NCBI GenBank assembly: GCA_900455155.1
Contig: UGUC01000004.1
Coordinates: 186,001-250,000 of the forward strand
Direction: 5' to 3'
Length of the DNA: 64,000 nucleotides
Source of the DNA: Providencia stuartii
GTDB lineage: Bacteria > Pseudomonadota > Gammaproteobacteria > Enterobacterales > Enterobacteriaceae
How positions within the stretch are numbered: the first letter of the stretch is position 1; the number at the start of each line of letters is the position of its first letter. This document shows positions 55,409 through 63,668 of the stretch, one piece after another. The notes under the pieces were generated by a model. It was not told where the DNA came from. It saw nothing but the letters and a program-made list of their open reading frames with translations, and ran no database searches. A program made the translations under genes and the position numbers.

Positions 55409-55984
55409 ATGCTGGGGTGTGTATTTAACGGGCAGGCAATTGATACGGGAGTCAGTGCTGTGTTAGCTAAAATTCGTTCTCAACTTATTTCAAAAGGGCC
55501 TTCATTATTGAAGTTACCTTTAAAAGTGACCCCATTTGCAGTGCAGCGTCAAGTACTTGAGCAGTTACTGAGCTGGCAGTTTCGTGAATCGGTCAAAGAA
55601 GGGGAATTGGATTTTCTCGAAGGGAAATGGCTGAAAGTTGAAGTCAGTGACCTTGATTTAGTCTGGTTCATTAGTTTGCAAAATGGCATGTTAATTGTGC
55701 GTAATCAAGAGCAAGCCGATGTCAGTGTCTGTGCTACAGCCAATGACTTGATCCTTATCGCGGCGCGTAAAGAAGATCCTGATACGCTGTTTTTTCAGCG
55801 CCGTTTGGTCATTGAAGGTGACACCGAATTAGGGCTGTATGTAAAAAACCTTATGGATGCTTTTGAGCTAGACAATATGCCGACACCCCTGCGTTTTGCA
55901 TTACTACAATTGGCCGACTTGATTAAAACGACTCAACAAAATGAGGACACAGAGCATAAAGGCTCCGTGGTTGCCTCATGCTAA
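55409..55984 (+). CDS. ubiT: UbiT (YhbT), SCP2-domain accessory factor of O2-independent ubiquinone synthesis
   Basis: 191 residues as annotated; a GTG at 55460 would give 174 residues beginning VLAKIRSQLISKGPSLL, the E. coli length, and is a serious alternative start. The SCP2 lipid-binding domain (FALLQLADL, DPDTLFFQRRLVIEGDTELGLYVKN) is complete. It is predicted to bind the hydrophobic ubiquinone intermediates for UbiUV. The 3' end overlaps yhbS by 7 bases. Confidence 0.9.
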   Translation: MLGCVFNGQAIDTGVSAVLAKIRSQLISKGPSLLKLPLKVTPFAVQRQVLEQLLSWQFRESVKEGELDFLEGKWLKVEVSDLDLVWFISLQNGMLIVRNQEQADVSVCATANDLILIAARKEDPDTLFFQRRLVIEGDTELGLYVKNLMDAFELDNMPTPLRFALLQLADLIKTTQQNEDTEHKGSVVASC

Positions 55985-56482
55985 TTCGTGTTGAAATTCC
56001 TGTCGATGCTATGGGGATCGATAAGTTACTGCGTGACACTTTCCCGACGGAAGCAGAAGCCGATCTGGTACAAAAGCTACGAGAAGACGGCTTATTGACT
56101 CTGGGTGTTGTTGCCACGAATGACAACGGCGAAGTGATCGGTTATGTCGGCTTTACACCTGTCGATGTCAACAATGAAGACGTTCAATGGGTTGGCCTTG
56201 CACCGCTTGCAGTGAGTAAAGCGCACCAAAAACAAGGCATTGGTGGGCAACTTATTTATGAAGGGCTAGATAGTCTTAATGAGTTTGGCTATGGTGCGGT
56301 TGTGGTATTAGGGAGATAGCAACTATTACCGCCGTTTTGGCTTTGAACCTGCCTCAAAATATGAAGTTTTCAGCCAGTGGCCTGAATTGCAAGAGCATTT
56401 TATGATTTGCGGGCTAGAAAATGGCAGCTTGAGTGACCACAAAGGGCGGGTGACTTACTCTTCACACTTTGATGTATTCTGA
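55978..56482 (+). CDS. yhbS: GNAT-family acetyltransferase YhbS, frameshifted
   Basis: [20 protein letters not shown] starts it; the acetyl-CoA loop reads [18 protein letters not shown]. An extra G at 56311-56313 breaks the frame; the corrected protein continues [20 protein letters not shown] and ends TYSSHFDVF with 167 residues, exactly the E. coli length. Substrate unknown. It overlaps ubiT and its 3' end overlaps convergent yhbQ by 28 bases. Confidence 0.9.
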
Positions 56483-56766
56483 TGCATTAAGTAATCAAGG
56501 ATATTAATGGGCTGGTCAATAACCAGCCTTTCTTTGGCGGCTTTACTCAGTTGTTTTATCTGATATTCCAATCTTGACGCGGTAGCGCGATCCCCGGCTA
56601 AACAATCAAATACTAGCGTGAGCGGCATTTTCCCCTTCAACGCTTTTGCGCCTTTTCCCTCTTTATGTTGGGTAAAGCGGCGCGAGACATCTGTGGTGAT
56701 CCCACAATATAACCTGTTATTTTTATCTCTAATTAGGTAAATGTACCAGTTTTTCTGCGTAGACAT
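56455..56766 (-). CDS. yhbQ: GIY-YIG domain protein YhbQ
   Basis: 103 residues. The GIY-YIG core is [25 protein letters not shown] with the Arg/Glu positions downstream ([20 protein letters not shown]). YhbQ-type proteins are small nuclease-like domains; E. coli YhbQ shows DNA endonuclease activity on branched substrates in vitro. It is convergent with yhbS and shares 28 bases with it. Confidence 0.93.
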   Translation of the reverse strand: MSTQKNWYIYLIRDKNNRLYCGITTDVSRRFTQHKEGKGAKALKGKMPLTLVFDCLAGDRATASRLEYQIKQLSKAAKERLVIDQPINILDYLMHQNTSKCEE

Positions 56767-56994
56767 TTTATTTTGTTGCCCTATTTTTGACTTTCTGTGC
56801 TGAAATTTAAGGGGAAATAATTCATAAATAGACTAAAAATCTCGCGAACAAGGATAGCCATAACTTATTAAATTATAAATAAAAAATGACACATTAAAGT
56901 CATAAATTTGTAACCTAAAGCGTGGTTTTGATTCAAAATATTTGAACTATAACAGCAAAATTAGCTAATTTTCATCGTAACTAAAAGAGCATAA

Positions 56995-57010
56995 TATGAT
57001 CCATATCACA
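56995..57010. promoter_or_regulatory. CRP-like site upstream of the BhsA-like gene
   Basis: TATGA-N6-TCACA matches the CRP consensus TGTGA-N6-TCACA in nine of ten bases. The same bases also contain a TGAT-N4-ATCA FNR-like core, so the regulator is ambiguous. It lies 53 bases before the start codon. Confidence 0.4.
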
Positions 57011-57062
57011 GGGGGAGAACAAAAATCCCTGATAAAAATGAATATACAATGAGGAAAACATT

Positions 57063-57314
57063 ATGAAAAAATCAACATTAGTCGCTGCAACTTTGGCTTT
57101 AAGTGCTATTTCATTTGGTTCAATGGCTGCTGAAGAAGTTCAACATTCTAGCCAACCAGCTGCGGGTTATGTTTCTGTATCAGGTGCTGTTAGTGTTAAT
57201 GACCTGACTGAAAAGTTAGCCAAAAAAGCTGATGAAGCTGGTGCAACTTCATTCCGTGTTATCTCAGCTGGCGGTGAAAACTCAATGAATGGTGTTGCTG
57301 CAATCTATAAATAA
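57063..57314 (+). CDS. BhsA/McbA (DUF1471) family small periplasmic protein
   Basis: 83 residues with a clean signal peptide (MKKSTLVAATLALSAISFGSMA). The mature part matches the DUF1471 fold: VSVSGAVSVNDLTEKLAKKADEAGATSF and a C-terminal RVISAGGENSMNGVAAIYK. Members are stress- and biofilm-related envelope proteins; the specific paralogue cannot be told. A good ribosome binding site (GAGGAAAACATT) precedes it. Confidence 0.88.
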   Translation: MKKSTLVAATLALSAISFGSMAAEEVQHSSQPAAGYVSVSGAVSVNDLTEKLAKKADEAGATSFRVISAGGENSMNGVAAIYK

Positions 57315-57344
57315 TTTATAGTACCTAGCAAATGTAATACCAAA

Positions 57345-57409
57345 CGTTCAGAACAGCTTAAGCACGCTCAGCGATAGGATGTACATATTCAAAGAGCGTG
57401 TTCTGAACG
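57345..57409. repeat. Interrupted inverted repeat before yhbP
   Basis: CGTTCAGAAC (57345-57354) and CACGCTC (57363-57369) are mirrored by GAGCGTG (57394-57400) and TTCTGAACG (57401-57409). The left arm has an 8-base insertion. The structure encloses the upstream ATG at 57379. Confidence 0.7.
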
Positions 57410-57429
57410 GTCAATATGGGCTTTTTGCT

Positions 57430-57867
57430 ATGAATGATGAACACGCCTTACAACATATCCAACGTTACTTTTCTCGCCAACACGTCTTTTCTCTATTTAC
57501 TTGCCACGGCAATGATATCTGGCCTGCCAGTTGTTATTATGCATTTGATGCTAAGTCGATGAGTTTATTCTTTATGACCGATCCTGCTTCACGCCATGGC
57601 CAACTGATGACTGAAAATCCTCACGTCGCAGGGACTGTCTCTGCCCAAACGAAAGTGGTTAGCCAAATCCAAGGGCTACAATTTATTGGGCAAGTGATAG
57701 CGCTGGATGGAAGCTTACTACAGCAAGCCCATCAATTTTATTGTCGTCGCTTCCCTGTGGCATTGACGGCAAAACTGCCTGTATGGCGTTTGCAGTTACA
57801 AGAAGTCAAAATGGTCAATAATAAATTGGGTTTTGGCAGCAAGCTCTATTGGTCTAGAAATCGCTAG
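57430..57867 (+). CDS. yhbP: UPF0306 protein YhbP
   Basis: 145 residues from ATG at 57430 (MNDEHALQHIQRYFSRQHVF), close to the E. coli 147. An in-frame ATG at 57379 would add 17 residues encoded inside an inverted repeat. It has the split-barrel flavin-binding fold seen in pyridoxamine-5'-phosphate-oxidase-like proteins: SLFFMTDPASRHGQL, HVAGTVSAQ, FYCRRFPVAL. The function is not known. Its last four bases overlap the convergent nrdG. Confidence 0.85.
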   Translation: MNDEHALQHIQRYFSRQHVFSLFTCHGNDIWPASCYYAFDAKSMSLFFMTDPASRHGQLMTENPHVAGTVSAQTKVVSQIQGLQFIGQVIALDGSLLQQAHQFYCRRFPVALTAKLPVWRLQLQEVKMVNNKLGFGSKLYWSRNR

Positions 57868-58328
57868 CGTAATTTATGGATCACTTGATTACTGCTTCCT
57901 CGCCAAAGTAACGCGGGGTCATGCAGCGCTTTTACAAATTTCCCATCAACCAGTACATTGATCAAACTCACCACCTTATGTTGCTCGGCGGTCAGTTCGG
58001 CAAATTGATAGCCTGTCCATAGCCAAATGTCTTTATCTGGACAAACGGTTTTTACACGTTTAACCAACTGAAAGATCGCTGATAAGTTAGCGGGATGTAG
58101 TGGATCCCCGCCGGAAAGGGATAAACCTTGCCGACGGATACGGGTATCTTGTAAATCTTGAATGATCCTATCTTCCATTTCCTGAGTGAATGGAATACCT
58201 GAATCGAGGCGCCATGTGCTTTGGTTATAACATCCTCGGCATTGATGAACACATCCTGAGACGAACAGTGTGCAACGCGTGCCTGGACCATTCACGACAT
58301 CAACAGGGTAATATTGATGATAATTCAT
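57864..58328 (-). CDS. nrdG: Anaerobic ribonucleoside-triphosphate reductase-activating protein
   Basis: 154 residues, the E. coli length. The radical-SAM cluster motif CxxxCxxC is CVHQCRGC (residues 26-33), followed by the GGDPL loop. NrdG makes the glycyl radical on NrdD. It starts four bases after the nrdD stop, so the two form an operon. Confidence 0.97.
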   Translation of the reverse strand: MNYHQYYPVDVVNGPGTRCTLFVSGCVHQCRGCYNQSTWRLDSGIPFTQEMEDRIIQDLQDTRIRRQGLSLSGGDPLHPANLSAIFQLVKRVKTVCPDKDIWLWTGYQFAELTAEQHKVVSLINVLVDGKFVKALHDPALLWRGSSNQVIHKLR

Positions 58329-58332
58329 ACTA

Positions 58333-60471
58333 TTAACCTAACTGCCCATTACCTAGGTGTTTGATACGTCGCTTCACTTCTTCTTGCTTGCCTGCATTAA
58401 ATGGGCGTGCATCAGGGCTGCCAAGGTAACCACATACTCGGCGGATCACTGAGACACGGTTAGTATCATGGTTACCACAACGAGGGCAAACAAAGCCTTT
58501 ACTGGTACAGTTAAACTCACCCGTAAATCCACACTCATAACATTCGTCTATGGGCGTATTTGTTCCATAATATGGAACATGCTCATAACTGTAATCCCAA
58601 ACATCTTCAAGCGCTTTGAGGTTATGCTGCAAATTAGGATACTCGCCATAGCAGATAAAGCCCCCATTTGCGATGGCAGGGTAAGGCTGTTCAAAGTCTA
58701 TTTTGTCGTATGGGTTCACGCGTTTTTCAACATCAAGATGGAAGCTATTTGTGTAGTAGCCTTTGTTTGTCACACCAGCTATTACGCCAAATTCAGCAGT
58801 ATCAAGGCGGCAAAAACGATCACATAAGTTTTCACTAGGTGTACTGTACAGGCTAAAACCATAGCCAGTTTCTGCTTTCCACTCATCTGTTGCTTGGCGT
58901 AGGCGGTTAACAATCGCGATGGCTTTTTCCCTTAAGTGCTCACTGTCGTAAACATGGTTTTGCGTACCAAATAGTGCATTGATGGTCTCATGTAGCCCGA
59001 TATAGCCGAGCGAAATTGAGGCTCGACCCTTTTTAAAGATTTCTGCAACGCTATCATCAGCGGCTAATCTTACACCGCAAGCCCCCTCCATATAGAGAAT
59101 TGGCGCGACACGTGCTTTGACGTTTTCAAGGCGTGCGATCCGTGTCATAAGGGCTTTTTTAGCAATAGATAAACGTGCTTCTAACAGTTGCCAAAATGCG
59201 TCTTCATTGCCTTGTGCTTCAATGGCAATGCGAGGCAAATTAAGGCTGATCACCCCTAAATTATTGCGACCATCATGAATTTGTTGCCCCGCTTCTTCGT
59301 AGACCCCTAAGAAGCTACGGCAGCCCATGGGTGTTTTAAACGATCCGGTCACTTTAACAACTTGGTCATAATTAAGGATATCGGGGTACATGCGCTTGCT
59401 AGCACATTCAAGGGCTAACTGTTTGATATCATAGTTAGGATCACCAAATTGGTGGTTTAATCCTTTTTTAATAGCAAAGACCAATTTAGGGAATACGGCT
59501 GTTTTACGATTTTTGCCTAAACCCGCAATACGATTTTTCAAGATGGATTGTTGGATTAAGCGCGCTTCTTTCGAGGTGCCAAGACCAAAACCAAAGGTGA
59601 CAAAGGGGGTTTGCCCATTCGCGGTATGCAATGTATTGACTTCATATTCTAGGGATTGGAAAGCATCATAGCACTCTTTTTCTGTTTGGCAGTCAGCATA
59701 ACCTTGAGCATCATTGATCCCCCACGTTTCAGCCGTTTTAAGATGTTTTTCATAGCTGATGCGTACATAAGGAGCCAGAATTTCATCGATGCGATTAATC
59801 GTCGTACCACCATAAATATGGCTAGCAACTTGCGCAATGATTTGTGCAGTCACAGCGGTTGCTGTTGAAATTGATTTTGGCGGTTCGATCTCTGCATTGC
59901 CCATTTTAAACCCTTGCGTAAGCATGCCTTCAAGATCGATCAACATACAGTTAAACATCGGGAAAAAGGGGGCATAATCAAGATCGTGATAGTGTATTTC
60001 TCCTCGTTCATGAGCGATAACGACATCACGAGGCAAAATATGTTGTTTGGCATAGTGCTTAGCCACAATACCAGCAAGTAAATCACGCTGAGTCGGGATC
60101 ACTTTACTGTCTTTATTGGCATTTTCATTAAGCAGTGAAACGTTGCTTTGTTCGATAAGGCCGCGAATATCATGGGTAAGCTGGCTGCGTTTTTCGCGAG
60201 CACTATCCCTATCATGGCGATATTCAATATAGGCTCGAGCGAGGTCTTTATAAGGGCCTGACATTAGTTGATTTTCAACAGCATCTTGGATCTCTCGAAT
60301 ATCGACTTTTTCACGGTTGCCAAGTTGCTCTGTGACCGTTGTAGCAACTTGAAGGCAATAGTCATCATCCTGAATATTCACAGCCGCTGATGCACGTTTT
60401 ATTGCCTCTTGAATTCTTTGGAAGTCAAAGTTCACTTGGCAACCATCTCGTTTAATCACAACCGTTTTCAC
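58333..60471 (-). CDS. nrdD: Anaerobic ribonucleoside-triphosphate reductase
   Basis: I chose the GTG at 60471, eight bases after a perfect AAGGAG; it gives 712 residues starting VKTVVIKRDGCQVNF, exactly the E. coli length, while an ATG 20 codons upstream has no ribosome binding site. An ATP-cone (about 1-95), the large catalytic domain, the zinc site (CYECGFTGEF, CPRCG) and the glycyl-radical motif RRVCGYLGSPDARPF near the C-terminus are intact. It reduces ribonucleotides with formate in anaerobic growth. Two NrdR-like boxes and an FNR-like site lie upstream. Confidence 0.97.
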   Translation of the reverse strand: MKTVVIKRDGCQVNFDFQRIQEAIKRASAAVNIQDDDYCLQVATTVTEQLGNREKVDIREIQDAVENQLMSGPYKDLARAYIEYRHDRDSAREKRSQLTHDIRGLIEQSNVSLLNENANKDSKVIPTQRDLLAGIVAKHYAKQHILPRDVVIAHERGEIHYHDLDYAPFFPMFNCMLIDLEGMLTQGFKMGNAEIEPPKSISTATAVTAQIIAQVASHIYGGTTINRIDEILAPYVRISYEKHLKTAETWGINDAQGYADCQTEKECYDAFQSLEYEVNTLHTANGQTPFVTFGFGLGTSKEARLIQQSILKNRIAGLGKNRKTAVFPKLVFAIKKGLNHQFGDPNYDIKQLALECASKRMYPDILNYDQVVKVTGSFKTPMGCRSFLGVYEEAGQQIHDGRNNLGVISLNLPRIAIEAQGNEDAFWQLLEARLSIAKKALMTRIARLENVKARVAPILYMEGACGVRLAADDSVAEIFKKGRASISLGYIGLHETINALFGTQNHVYDSEHLREKAIAIVNRLRQATDEWKAETGYGFSLYSTPSENLCDRFCRLDTAEFGVIAGVTNKGYYTNSFHLDVEKRVNPYDKIDFEQPYPAIANGGFICYGEYPNLQHNLKALEDVWDYSYEHVPYYGTNTPIDECYECGFTGEFNCTSKGFVCPRCGNHDTNRVSVIRRVCGYLGSPDARPFNAGKQEEVKRRIKHLGNGQLG

Positions 60472-60564
60472 TGAAATGCTCCTTGTTGAGTTATCCACAA
60501 CCTTAAACCTAGCGATAAGTTTCCGCTGCATGTGCGAAGGGAATGTGGATAAAACTGTGAATAA

Positions 60565-60613
60565 ATACTATATGTAGTGTTTGTTTATGTAATTAAAGCA
60601 CAATATATAGTTT
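60565..60613. promoter_or_regulatory. Pair of NrdR boxes upstream of nrdD
   Basis: ATACTATATGTAGTGT (60565-60580) and GCACAATATATAGTTT (60598-60613) each match the palindromic NrdR box (ACACtATATaGTGT type). Their centres are 33 bases apart, about three helical turns, the spacing needed for cooperative NrdR binding. They are 95-140 bases before the nrdD start. Confidence 0.75.
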
Positions 60614-60639
60614 ATTGCTCTTTTTTAGCTATCGATAAT

Positions 60640-60653
60640 TTGATCCACAACAA
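60640..60653. promoter_or_regulatory. FNR-like site upstream of nrdDG
   Basis: TTGATCCACAACAA matches TTGAT-N4-ATCAA in nine of ten defined bases. FNR activates nrdDG in E. coli, which fits. Confidence 0.5.
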
Positions 60654-61057
60654 GGAAAAAAATAAATTGTATGAATATCAAAAGCGGAGGAGATGAAAAA
60701 TAAAAACGCCCCTAATTATTTAGGATGATGGCAACCTTGAGCACGTGATAGGTTTTCGAACAAATGGTTTTTTCCAACAGCGCGATATATCGAACGGTGA
60801 CCTAAGTTGTGTCATTACTGCAATTGGCAACTTAAATGAGACTCTCCCTATGCCATCATCATTGGATGCATGGAATATCACGCTCCCCCCTGAACTGACT
60901 TCTGCTCTTTCCCACGGAAGAAGCCATATTTCCCACTTTTTGCCGTTCAAGAGCTAGCGCATTTCTGACAAGATTTGGCGGGTTATACAGGCAAAGTGGC
61001 CACCAAAACTGCGGGCCAAATTATTTTGTTGAGCATTATCAGAGCATAGGCGTGGCT

Positions 61058-61075
61058 CTGGATATTAATATCCAG
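61058..61075. repeat. 18-bp perfect palindrome
   Basis: CTGGATATTAATATCCAG is identical to its own reverse complement. It may be an operator for a dimeric regulator. It is 1.2 kb before the pilin start. Confidence 0.85.
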
Positions 61076-61591
61076 TTGATAATCGATTAGTCGTATTGTC
61101 GATGGAGGATTTGAGTCGGCGAAGATTTTGAGGATAGAGCTTTGATAAGGGTATTGTTGGCATTTAAAGAGCGCTGATATGCGATGATGAGTAATATTTT
61201 TATTTCACTGTTAAAAAACAATAAATTATCATTAAATAAATTTAATAGCGAAAAGTGATAACGCATTTAATGAGTAATTAAGGTGGGTTATATTGTATTT
61301 AATGGGTTACACCTATGTTTATTATGGGTGTTCTTAGAGTGTGTCTAAGTTTATGAGTATTTTTTCTATTTTTTAATGGCGCCAAAAAATAAGCAATATT
61401 GAGGTTTTTTGTTTTATTATTGAAAAAAATAAAGCTATATCTCTTATAAAAATATCAAAATAATTAAATATGTAACAAAATGAAAATAGTGTTAAATAAA
61501 ATCAACATACTCTCATTAAGAATAAGACATTGTTTTGGAGATTTATATGGTTTTGATTATCATGATTTATTGTAATCCATTGATATATAGG

Positions 61592-61611
61592 AACCAAATT
61601 AATATTTGGTT
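61592..61611. repeat. 8-bp inverted repeat with 4-base spacer
   Basis: AACCAAAT-TAAT-ATTTGGTT, perfect arms. It lies about 640 bases upstream of the pilin gene in AT-rich DNA. Confidence 0.8.
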
Positions 61612-61973
61612 ATGTCGATGCCATTAATAACAAATATTTAATAGTTATCACCTATCGAAATATGGAGACTTATCGTTAAAAACGTATTTACTCTAAATGG
61701 GGTTGGTTCTATATTCGCCATCAATTTATTATTTCAAAAATATCAAAATAATAGTTTTATTTTATGAATTTTTATTTGAGAAACTAAATTTAATATGGCA
61801 ATAAAATTCATCAAATATAAATATTGAGATTGTTTAAATAAAATAAGTTAGTGTAATTATTTCACGGAATGTTAATAATTAAATGTTAGATGTTTCTCCT
61901 ATTTTAAGTCGATGAAATCAGTAATTAATATTTTAATTCCGGATACTATGCTCAACATTTTCGGGGAAATCTG

Positions 61974-61989
61974 ACAGAATTTATTCTGT
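61974..61989. repeat. 7-bp inverted repeat with 2-base spacer
   Basis: ACAGAAT-TT-ATTCTGT, perfect arms, about 260 bases upstream of the pilin start. Confidence 0.75.
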
Positions 61990-62251
61990 TCAGTCATGGT
62001 TAACTATGACGGCAAAATGTCAAATTAATTAATTCTATTTTAAGATTATATATAAATAAATTATATGGGTTAGCCTTAGCCTATAAGGAACTATTTGTCT
62101 CTTAGATATGGATAAGGGATAGGTAGCAGCAGGGACGATGTTTTTATTAATGATGTAACCTTTGCTTTATCAACAAAAAATGAAATTAACACTCTTCAAT
62201 TTATGTGTGGTGACTGGTTTCTATTGTCTTTTTACTAGAAAGGAAAAATAA

Positions 62252-62803
62252 ATGAAATTAACAAAATTAGCAGTTGCAACTGTATTTGCGGCGTCTGTTG
62301 TGTCATTTAGCGCAATGGCGGATAACACCGGAACGATTAACTTTGTGGGTACAGTTGTGAACACGCCTTGTAATATCGAGCAGTCTTCTCTGAAACAAAC
62401 CGTTGATTTCGGTCAGCTGTCTCGTAAAGCGTTGGAAAGTGGTAAGCCTGCGGAAGCAGAGTTCGAGATCAAATTCACTGGCTGTGACTTTGCTAACTTT
62501 GGTAAAGATACTGAAGGTAACCCTGTTGCGGTGAAATCAATGGAACTCGTGTTTACTGGCCAAAGCTATGCAGATAAAGGCAACACGCTGCTGGCAACTT
62601 CCGCGGGGAATTCGAACAACCTCGGTATTTTGATTGATGGTTTTGAGTTCGGTAAAGCCACAGACGTTCTCCCTCGTATTGCCAACACAAATGGTGAAAA
62701 TACTTTAATTTTTAAAGCATTGGCGAAAGCGGTTGATACCACTAAAGATGTTGCGGAAGGGCGATTCAGCGCCATCTCTAACTTCCGTATCACGTACCAG
62801 TAA
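62252..62803 (+). CDS. Type 1-like major fimbrial subunit
   Basis: 183 residues. Signal peptide MKLTKLAVATVFAASVVSFS ending AMA, then the mature pilin with GTINFVGTVVNTPCNIEQ, the disulfide partner in IKFTGCDFANFG, and the C-terminal FRITYQ with the penultimate Tyr used in donor-strand exchange. It is assembled by a chaperone/usher system. The strong AAAGGAAAAA site before the start and the hairpin after it fit high expression of a major subunit. Confidence 0.92.
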   Translation: MKLTKLAVATVFAASVVSFSAMADNTGTINFVGTVVNTPCNIEQSSLKQTVDFGQLSRKALESGKPAEAEFEIKFTGCDFANFGKDTEGNPVAVKSMELVFTGQSYADKGNTLLATSAGNSNNLGILIDGFEFGKATDVLPRIANTNGENTLIFKALAKAVDTTKDVAEGRFSAISNFRITYQ

Positions 62804-62848
62804 GTCGATACATTGACCGTCAGTGAACGCTGGCGGCCAAGGGGCTCA

Positions 62849-62882
62849 CGAAGAGGGGTAAAGTGCAATCTCGCCCTCTTCG
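62849..62882 (+). terminator. Attenuator-like hairpin after the major pilin gene
   Basis: CGAAGAGGG (62849-62857) pairs with CCCTCTTCG (62874-62882), followed by TCTTCTC. Such hairpins after major pilin genes limit expression of the downstream assembly genes. Confidence 0.75.
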
Positions 62883-63017
62883 TCTTCTCAATCGAAAGTC
62901 AATAAATTGATTTTCTTCATGGAGTTAACAACCTCTAACGACTGCCGTCAAACAGTATTTGTTTGTTAACAGTCATAACACAGGTGGATTTTTTTACTGT
63001 CTGCAAGGGAGAAACGG

Positions 63018-63599
63018 GTGGCTGTTTATCAACGGCGTGAGTTTGCAAACAACAGGGATCCTCTTTTCGCTGATTTTGGGGGGGCACATCGGCTTTTGGC
63101 GCCAACGAGGTGGGCATGCGCCATGAAGGTGTCACTAAACTGGTTGGCAGTGTGATCTCAACACCATGCTCGATTGTGATGTCAAATCGCGACCAAACGG
63201 TCGATTTTTCGTCGTTAACGTTGACGATGCTCTCAACCGCCGTGGCGCGTGAACAACAAACACGCCCTTTTGACATTGAGCTTCGTGACTGTGGCAGTGT
63301 GTACAGCACCCTTGACAGTAAAACATGGACAATACGTTTTGACGGGCAAGGGGCCGATAATATCGACGCATTTGCCTTGCAAGGGCCTTCTCAGGGGTTG
63401 GGCGTATCCGTGCTGGATAACACGAAAAATATCGTGATCCCTGGGGAAACCTATCCTTTGTTTGACAGTGTGTTACGGCAAGGTCAATCGGGGGCAAACC
63501 CTCTTTTTGCGCTATTTTTTACGGCTCGAGCTGACAGGAAAGCCGCTACAAGCAGGACGTTATCACGGGCTGGTTCGTTTTTTTATCGATTATCAATAA
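63018..63599 (+). CDS. Second fimbrial subunit, three frameshifts
   Basis: A GTG at 63018, seven bases after AAGGGAG, starts the gene. Three extra bases (63047-63049, the G-run 63078-63084 and one near 63492-63505) break it; without them the length is 192 residues: a signal segment (TTGILFSLILGGTSAFGA), then NEVGMRHEGVTKLVGSVIST with PCSI, the second Cys in IELRDCGSVYS, and a C-terminus LQAGRYHGLVRFFIDYQ. The C-terminal FFIDYQ has the penultimate Tyr of pilins. It is a minor or tip-type subunit. Confidence 0.78.
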
Positions 63600-63668
63600 A
63601 GCACAGAAGCACGTCTTCAATGATGACATTGAGGAGGCATTCTTGCTGTCTTTGGGATGGTACAGAGC

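Larger units (their letters stand above)
60654..62251. other. 1.6-kb non-coding, AT-rich region upstream of the fimbrial genes
   Basis: No recognised gene. The first 300 bases (60720-61000) have higher G+C and short open frames on both strands (about 70-77 codons) that I do not recognise and that lack good starts; they may be the remnant of a lost gene. The rest is very AT-rich. Three notable palindromes lie here: 61058-61075, 61592-61611 and 61974-61989. A long leader with a possible promoter precedes the pilin. Confidence 0.5.

Noticed and set aside
61140-62251. Phase-variable invertible fimbrial promoter
   Set aside because: I found no pair of identical inverted repeats flanking a promoter-like segment and no recombinase gene in the window.
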